From: JAHEEM01 sp036396795
GTDB taxonomy: Bacteria > Pseudomonadota > Gammaproteobacteria > Steroidobacterales > Rariloculaceae
Direction: 5' to 3'
Assembly (NCBI GenBank): GCA_036396795.1
Contig: DASWKF010000134.1
Location: 1-64,000, forward strand
DNA length: 64,000 bases
The notes beneath the pieces were generated by a model, which worked only from the letters and a program-made list of their open reading frames with translations, ran no database searches and had not been told where the DNA came from. Below are positions 60,288 to 64,000 of the stretch, piece after piece. The stretch's first letter is position 1; each line of letters starts with the position of its first letter. The position numbers and the translations under genes are program-made.

Positions 60288-62408
60288 TCAACGATCCGGC
60301 AGCGCGAACACGTAGAGCGCGTTGCCCATCGGCGGATGGCGCACGTCGGGAGCGATGAGCCCCGGCACGACGCGCGGGCTGCCGCCGCCCAGACCCGTCG
60401 GCACGGCGACGTACTGCACGCCGTCGACGCGATAGGTGATCGGGAAACCCTGCACCGAGGTCGCAAGCCGCGTCTCCCAGAGCACCTCACCGCTATCGAC
60501 GTCGATGGCGCGGAAACGCCGGTCGAGATCGCCGACGAACACGAGCCCGCCGGCCGTCGACAGCACCGCGGTCAGAAACGGCGCGCGCTGCTCGATCGAC
60601 CAAAGTTCCTCGAGCGTCGCGACGTCATAGGCGGCGAGCTTGCCGACGTTGCCGTCGGTGCCGGGCATCTCGTAGAAACGCCGGTCCGCCTGCGTGCCGC
60701 CGGAGCCGGGGACGAGCTCGACCATGCGGCCGCGGATTTCCATGCAGCTCTGGCTCAACGGGATCACGAGTCTGCGGCTGGGCTCGTGATAGCTCATCGC
60801 CTGCCAGTTGTGCCCGCCTTCCGTGCTCGGGCAGGACGACACCCATTCGCCGGGCGCGTTGTCGATGATGTCCTGACGATAGCGCGGCGTCCCTGTTTCC
60901 GGATCGAAGCTTTCGAAGACGTTCTGATAGACCGTCTCTTGCTGTTCGATGAAGCTGCCGTTGACCCGGTTGACCTTCCAGAGTATCCCCGGCTTGCCGA
61001 TCGTGAACAGCGTACGCTCACCGCCGACGTCTACGAGGACACGCTCGTAGACCTCGTCGAGATCCAGCGACTCGCCGGGCGCGTGCTGGAAGTACCAGCT
61101 CAATGAACCGTCGTCGGGATTCAGCGCCAAGGTCGAGCTCGTGAACAACACTCGGTCCAGCGCGCTGTTGTGGCGGCTCACGGGCATCCATGGCTTGGCC
61201 TGCGCGACACCCCAGTAGGTCAGATGCAGCTCGGGGTCGTAGCTCCCCGTGATCCAGGTCTCGCCCCCGGCGCGATAGAGATCCGGGAGGTCGCCCCAGG
61301 TGTCGCCGCCGTCTTCGAGGTCGCGCGCGACCGTGTTGAAACGCCAGAGCTCCTGCCCGCTGTCGGCGTCGTAGGCGCTGATGAAGCATTTCTCCTCTTG
61401 AAACCGGTCGCAGCGGGCGAGCCCGGAGATCACCTTGCCGCGGATGACGATCGGGCTGCTCGACAAGCTGTAATTCCCGGCGGAGCGATCGCCGATGACC
61501 GTATCCCAGACCAGCGCGCCGCTGCCCGCATCAAGCGCGACGATGCGCGCATCGTTGGTGGCGACGATCACCTTGTCGTCGTAAATCGCCAAGCCGCGCA
61601 TGGCTTCGGCGGCGAAGTTCGGGCCCATGTGGCTCTCCCAGATGAGCTCTCCGGTGGCCGCGTCGAGCGCCTGAACGACGTTGCCGGTGGTGTTGACGTA
61701 CAGAACGCCGTCGTGCACGACCGGCGCGGGCTCGTTGCGCCCGCCCTCGGCCATCGCCCACGCCCACTTGAGCTGCAGCCGGTCGACGTTGTCGCGGCCG
61801 ATGTCGGCCAGCGGGCTGTAGTTCCAGGCTTCGTAATTGCCGCGCAGCATCAGCCAGTCGTCATTGGGACTCTCGAGCAGCATCGCGTCGCTGACCGGAG
61901 CGTAGCTGTCGACCGTGCCGCTCACGGTCACGCCGATCGGTCCCACGGATTCGCTTGCCACACCCGGCGCCGCGGCTGCGAGCTCGCTCATGTAATCGCC
62001 CGCGGCTCGATTCGCGACCGAGCCGATGACGACGCTGTTCGACGGAGTGAGCGCGCGATCGCCCGGCGGTGCGCCGTTGGCGCGCAGTATGAACGCGGCT
62101 ACGTTGACGTAGGTTTGCTCGCCGAGGCTGCCCGGCACGCCCGGCGGCATCGGCATGGTCGCGGCGAGATAGGCGATGAGCTGCCGCGCGGTGCGCTCAC
62201 GCCAGACATTCACGAAATTGACGCCCACGAGCGCCCGGGCCTCGTTGAGGCCGCTCAGATCGGCCTGATGGCAGCTCGCGCAGTGCAGCCGGTAGGAAGC
62301 GAGACCCGCGGCCGCCTGACTTTCGGTGAACGCGCCGGTCTGAGCGAGGCTGCTGCCGGCCGCGAGGGAGGCGATAGCGGCGACGAGACGAATGGATACT
62401 CTACGCAT
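60288..62408 (-). CDS. PQQ-dependent dehydrogenase with N-terminal cytochrome c domain
   Basis: The 706-residue exported quinoprotein has a signal peptide (IRLVAAIASLAAGSSLA). A heme c motif CASCH lies at about 43-47 with a possible Met ligand near PMPPGVPG. The eight-bladed PQQ propeller follows with W-motifs such as LDAATGELIWESHMG, AYDADSGQELWRFNT, GETWITGSYDPELHLTYWG and YDVATLEELWSIEQRAP. In most quinohemoproteins the heme domain is C-terminal; here it is at the front. The vicinal Cys-Cys pair of the active site was not seen. The substrate is probably an alcohol or lupanine-like compound. Confidence 0.87.
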   Translation of the reverse strand: MRRVSIRLVAAIASLAAGSSLAQTGAFTESQAAAGLASYRLHCASCHQADLSGLNEARALVGVNFVNVWRERTARQLIAYLAATMPMPPGVPGSLGEQTYVNVAAFILRANGAPPGDRALTPSNSVVIGSVANRAAGDYMSELAAAAPGVASESVGPIGVTVSGTVDSYAPVSDAMLLESPNDDWLMLRGNYEAWNYSPLADIGRDNVDRLQLKWAWAMAEGGRNEPAPVVHDGVLYVNTTGNVVQALDAATGELIWESHMGPNFAAEAMRGLAIYDDKVIVATNDARIVALDAGSGALVWDTVIGDRSAGNYSLSSSPIVIRGKVISGLARCDRFQEEKCFISAYDADSGQELWRFNTVARDLEDGGDTWGDLPDLYRAGGETWITGSYDPELHLTYWGVAQAKPWMPVSRHNSALDRVLFTSSTLALNPDDGSLSWYFQHAPGESLDLDEVYERVLVDVGGERTLFTIGKPGILWKVNRVNGSFIEQQETVYQNVFESFDPETGTPRYRQDIIDNAPGEWVSSCPSTEGGHNWQAMSYHEPSRRLVIPLSQSCMEIRGRMVELVPGSGGTQADRRFYEMPGTDGNVGKLAAYDVATLEELWSIEQRAPFLTAVLSTAGGLVFVGDLDRRFRAIDVDSGEVLWETRLATSVQGFPITYRVDGVQYVAVPTGLGGGSPRVVPGLIAPDVRHPPMGNALYVFALPDR

Positions 62409-62465
62409 GGCTGTATGTCTCTCCGGTTACCGTGAGTCTTCGGCGCGAGTCATCGGGGCGAGCCG

Positions 62466-62897
62466 CTACGGCAACAACCAGCCCCAGAGGTTGCCGTCCG
62501 GCGCACTCTCGCTGTGAATCTGGATATAAAGACGCCGGTCTCTCAAAGCCTCGAGGTGCTCGCGAGCGAGCCTCAGCTCGCCCGAGAAGTTTCCCGACAC
62601 TGCCGAGTCGACCTCGAGATCGAGCACTGCGGGGCCGCGAATGCCCATCGCAAAGCCTGCGTGCAACCGCGCGACCGTGGCCGGCCCTTGAAGCCCGGAG
62701 AAAGAGCCGTCGACCACGAGCCGCCGGCCGTCGAGCACCGCCGTGCCAGATCCCGAGCCCGTAATCAGCGTCCGGATCTCGGCGTCGAGCGGCATCGGCG
62801 ACAAGCGGACGGCGAACGTCTCGGTATCCTGCGCGGCGGCGATGCACGCCACGCATATCAGGCTCAAGCCCAGAACTCGTCTCACGATGATCTGCAT
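62466..62897 (-). CDS. Small exported CHRD-domain-like protein
   Basis: The 143-residue protein has a signal peptide (VLGLSLICVACIAAAQ). The beta-rich rest resembles the CHRD domain: FAVRLSPMPLDAEIRTLITG, GSGTAVLDGRRLVVDGSFSG, ATVARLHAGFAMGIRGPAVL and IQIHSESAPDGNLWGWLLP at the end, which is the typical CHRD closing strand. The role is unknown. It is 57 bp upstream of the PQQ dehydrogenase gene on the same strand and may be co-transcribed. Confidence 0.75.
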   Translation of the reverse strand: MQIIVRRVLGLSLICVACIAAAQDTETFAVRLSPMPLDAEIRTLITGSGSGTAVLDGRRLVVDGSFSGLQGPATVARLHAGFAMGIRGPAVLDLEVDSAVSGNFSGELRLAREHLEALRDRRLYIQIHSESAPDGNLWGWLLP

Positions 62898-63067
62898 CTC
62901 CGCCCTGCCCATGTCCGGAGCCGCCCCGGCGCCGGCTCTTTTCCGCAGAGAATAGCGCGACCGGCGAGCTCGCGCCTAGCAATCCTGCGGCTCGCGGGCG
63001 TTGGGCGCTCCGTCGCCGCGAAAGATGGTAGCCTTGGCGCCGAGCCGGCGTTATCAGGGGGAGAGGA

Positions 63068-63859
63068 ATGAGCGATAACAATGCGCGGGGCCTGCCGTGG
63101 ATGCGGGTTGCATTCCTCGTCGTGCTCGCCGGCGCGCTGCCGAACGCGGCGTTCTCGCAAGCGACACCGACGCGCGCTCACGGCGGCGATTTGTCCGGGG
63201 TCTGGAACCACAGCCCGACGCCCGAGCAGCGCGGCTTCTCGGGCTGGGCCTTCACTGAGGCGCCGCCGGCGATGAGCCCGTGGGCGCAGCAGCGCTTCGA
63301 GGCGTCGAAACCGACTTTCGGGCCGCGCGGCGTGATGGCCTTGCAGTCCAACGATCCCGTGTATCAATGCTATCCGCCGGGGCTGCCGCGCGTGTATTTT
63401 CATCCGTTTCCGATGGAGATCATCCAGTTGCCCGACCGGGTGCTGATGATGTTCGAGTACCACCACCAAAACCGGCAGATCTACACCGACGGCCGCGGCC
63501 ATCGCGACGACCTGCCGCCGCTGTGGATCGGCGATTCGATCGGTTGGTGGGAAGACGAGACGCTCGTCGTCGAAACGGTGAATTTCAACGACAGCACCTG
63601 GCTCGATCGGCGCGGCCTGCCGCACAGCGATCAGCTCAAGGTCGTCGAGCGGTTGAGCCCGACGGACGACGGCCGTCTACGGATCGACATCACCGTCGAG
63701 GATCCGGTGGCCTATCCCGAGCCGTGGACGGGGCAGCGCTTTTACGAGCGCGTCGACTGGCAGATCGAGGAGTTCGCCTGCATGGAGCGTAACCGCAGCG
63801 ACGAGTTTCACGAGTTCGAGTCCCAGATCATGGAGTATGGAGAGGGCGCCGCACCTTGA
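63068..63859 (+). CDS. Exported hypothetical protein related to the DUF6152-linked C-terminal domain
   Basis: The 263-residue protein has a signal peptide (VAFLVVLAGALPNAAFSQ) and contains GDLSGVWNHSPTPEQRGF, CYPPGLPRVYFHPFPMEIIQ, YHHQNRQIYTDGRGHRD and DSIGWWEDETLVVETVNFND. The last is similar to the WDGDVLAVETSNIDW segment of the protein at 30735-31763. The family is exported and common in organisms degrading steroids and aromatics; no activity is known. GGGGGAGAGG precedes the ATG. Confidence 0.75.
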   Translation: MSDNNARGLPWMRVAFLVVLAGALPNAAFSQATPTRAHGGDLSGVWNHSPTPEQRGFSGWAFTEAPPAMSPWAQQRFEASKPTFGPRGVMALQSNDPVYQCYPPGLPRVYFHPFPMEIIQLPDRVLMMFEYHHQNRQIYTDGRGHRDDLPPLWIGDSIGWWEDETLVVETVNFNDSTWLDRRGLPHSDQLKVVERLSPTDDGRLRIDITVEDPVAYPEPWTGQRFYERVDWQIEEFACMERNRSDEFHEFESQIMEYGEGAAP

Positions 63860-63881
63860 GGCCTGAGCAGCGTCGCGCGTC

Positions 63882-64000
63882 TTGAGCAACCTTGCGGCGC
63901 AGTGGATCGAGGTCGCGACCGAATACGCCGGGTGGTTCGTCGGCATTTCGCTCTTGAGCATCGTCGCCACATTCATCTTGCTGCCTGTGCTCGTCGTGCG
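63882..64000 (+). CDS. Start of a membrane protein, cut by the window end
   Basis: A TTG-started frame reads LSNLAAQWIEVATEYAGWFV and then a hydrophobic stretch SLLSIVATFILLPVLVV. It is the N-terminal membrane helix of a protein that continues past the window. Family unknown from this part. It starts 23 bp after the preceding gene, so it may be cotranscribed. Confidence 0.5.
   Translation, partial: MSNLAAQWIEVATEYAGWFVGISLLSIVATFILLPVLVV

Overview
The window is high-GC bacterial chromosome, densely packed on both strands with few long gaps. The gene content (NAGGN and ectoine osmolyte operons, proteobacterial-type copper genes, TRAP transporter, PQQ dehydrogenase, many exported oxidoreductases and DUF6152-type proteins) points to a halotolerant, probably marine or saline-habitat gammaproteobacterium. 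This taxonomic guess is inference from gene content only. No transposase, integrase, CRISPR array or rRNA was seen. One tRNA (Met, anticodon CAT) lies at 30645-30721.

Layout. 1-4.4 kb: accessory genes (DUF6064 membrane protein, alpha/beta hydrolase, TetR regulator, SAM methyltransferase) and two broken gene remnants. 4.46-15.8 kb: a tightly packed minus-strand run of ten genes. In transcription order it holds a small membrane protein, a Cu+ P-type ATPase, a Met-rich exported protein, a DUF2933 protein, an isoprenylcysteine-methyltransferase-like protein, a beta-CASP metallo-hydrolase, a thymidine/AMP phosphorylase, a PRPP synthetase, FtsH and a glycogen phosphorylase. 15.9-22.3 kb: a MerR regulator, CopD (damaged), CopC, CopB, the multicopper oxidase CopA, and a CopR/CopS two-component system. 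22.3-26.0 kb: a 2-hydroxyacid dehydrogenase, a small exported protein, GlgC, a DUF5676 protein, a broken YHS protein and a second MerR regulator. 26.2-30.5 kb: a lycopene-cyclase-domain protein, then a TauE/SafE exporter, a SHOCT protein, a DsrE protein and a cysteine desulfurase, which look like a sulfur-handling group. 30.6-34.3 kb: tRNA-Met, a DUF6152 protein, a large surface lipoprotein and an upstream cyclic-di-GMP riboswitch. 34.5-40.7 kb: a GST and the NAGGN operon with a MarR regulator. 40.9-50.5 kb: exported oxidase, FAH-family protein, tannase, S41 peptidase, amidase and FKBP. 50.5-55.8 kb: ectABCD plus an SSS transporter, with a divergent MarR regulator. 55.8-64 kb: polysaccharide deacetylase, TRAP transporter, GFA protein, PQQ dehydrogenase, CHRD protein and the start of a membrane protein.

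The most interesting signal is regulatory. Four copies of one roughly 30-bp MerR-type promoter (-35 and -10 separated by 20 bp) occur on the minus strand. They lie upstream of (i) the ten-gene copper ATPase-to-glycogen-phosphorylase operon, (ii) merR1, (iii) glgC, and (iv) merR2. The two MerR proteins are clear paralogues. The layout suggests one metal-sensing regulon that couples copper export to glycogen synthesis and breakdown, nucleotide salvage and membrane proteolysis. I know of no described system with this combination. The operators are read from the sequence; the physiological role is inference.

Several genes in the metal region are visibly decayed: an ABC permease tail, a DUF6644-like protein, CopD, a YHS protein, a DsrE duplicate and the C-terminus of the cysteine desulfurase. 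This suggests a recently rearranged accessory region to the left of the tRNA. To the right of the tRNA the genes look intact.
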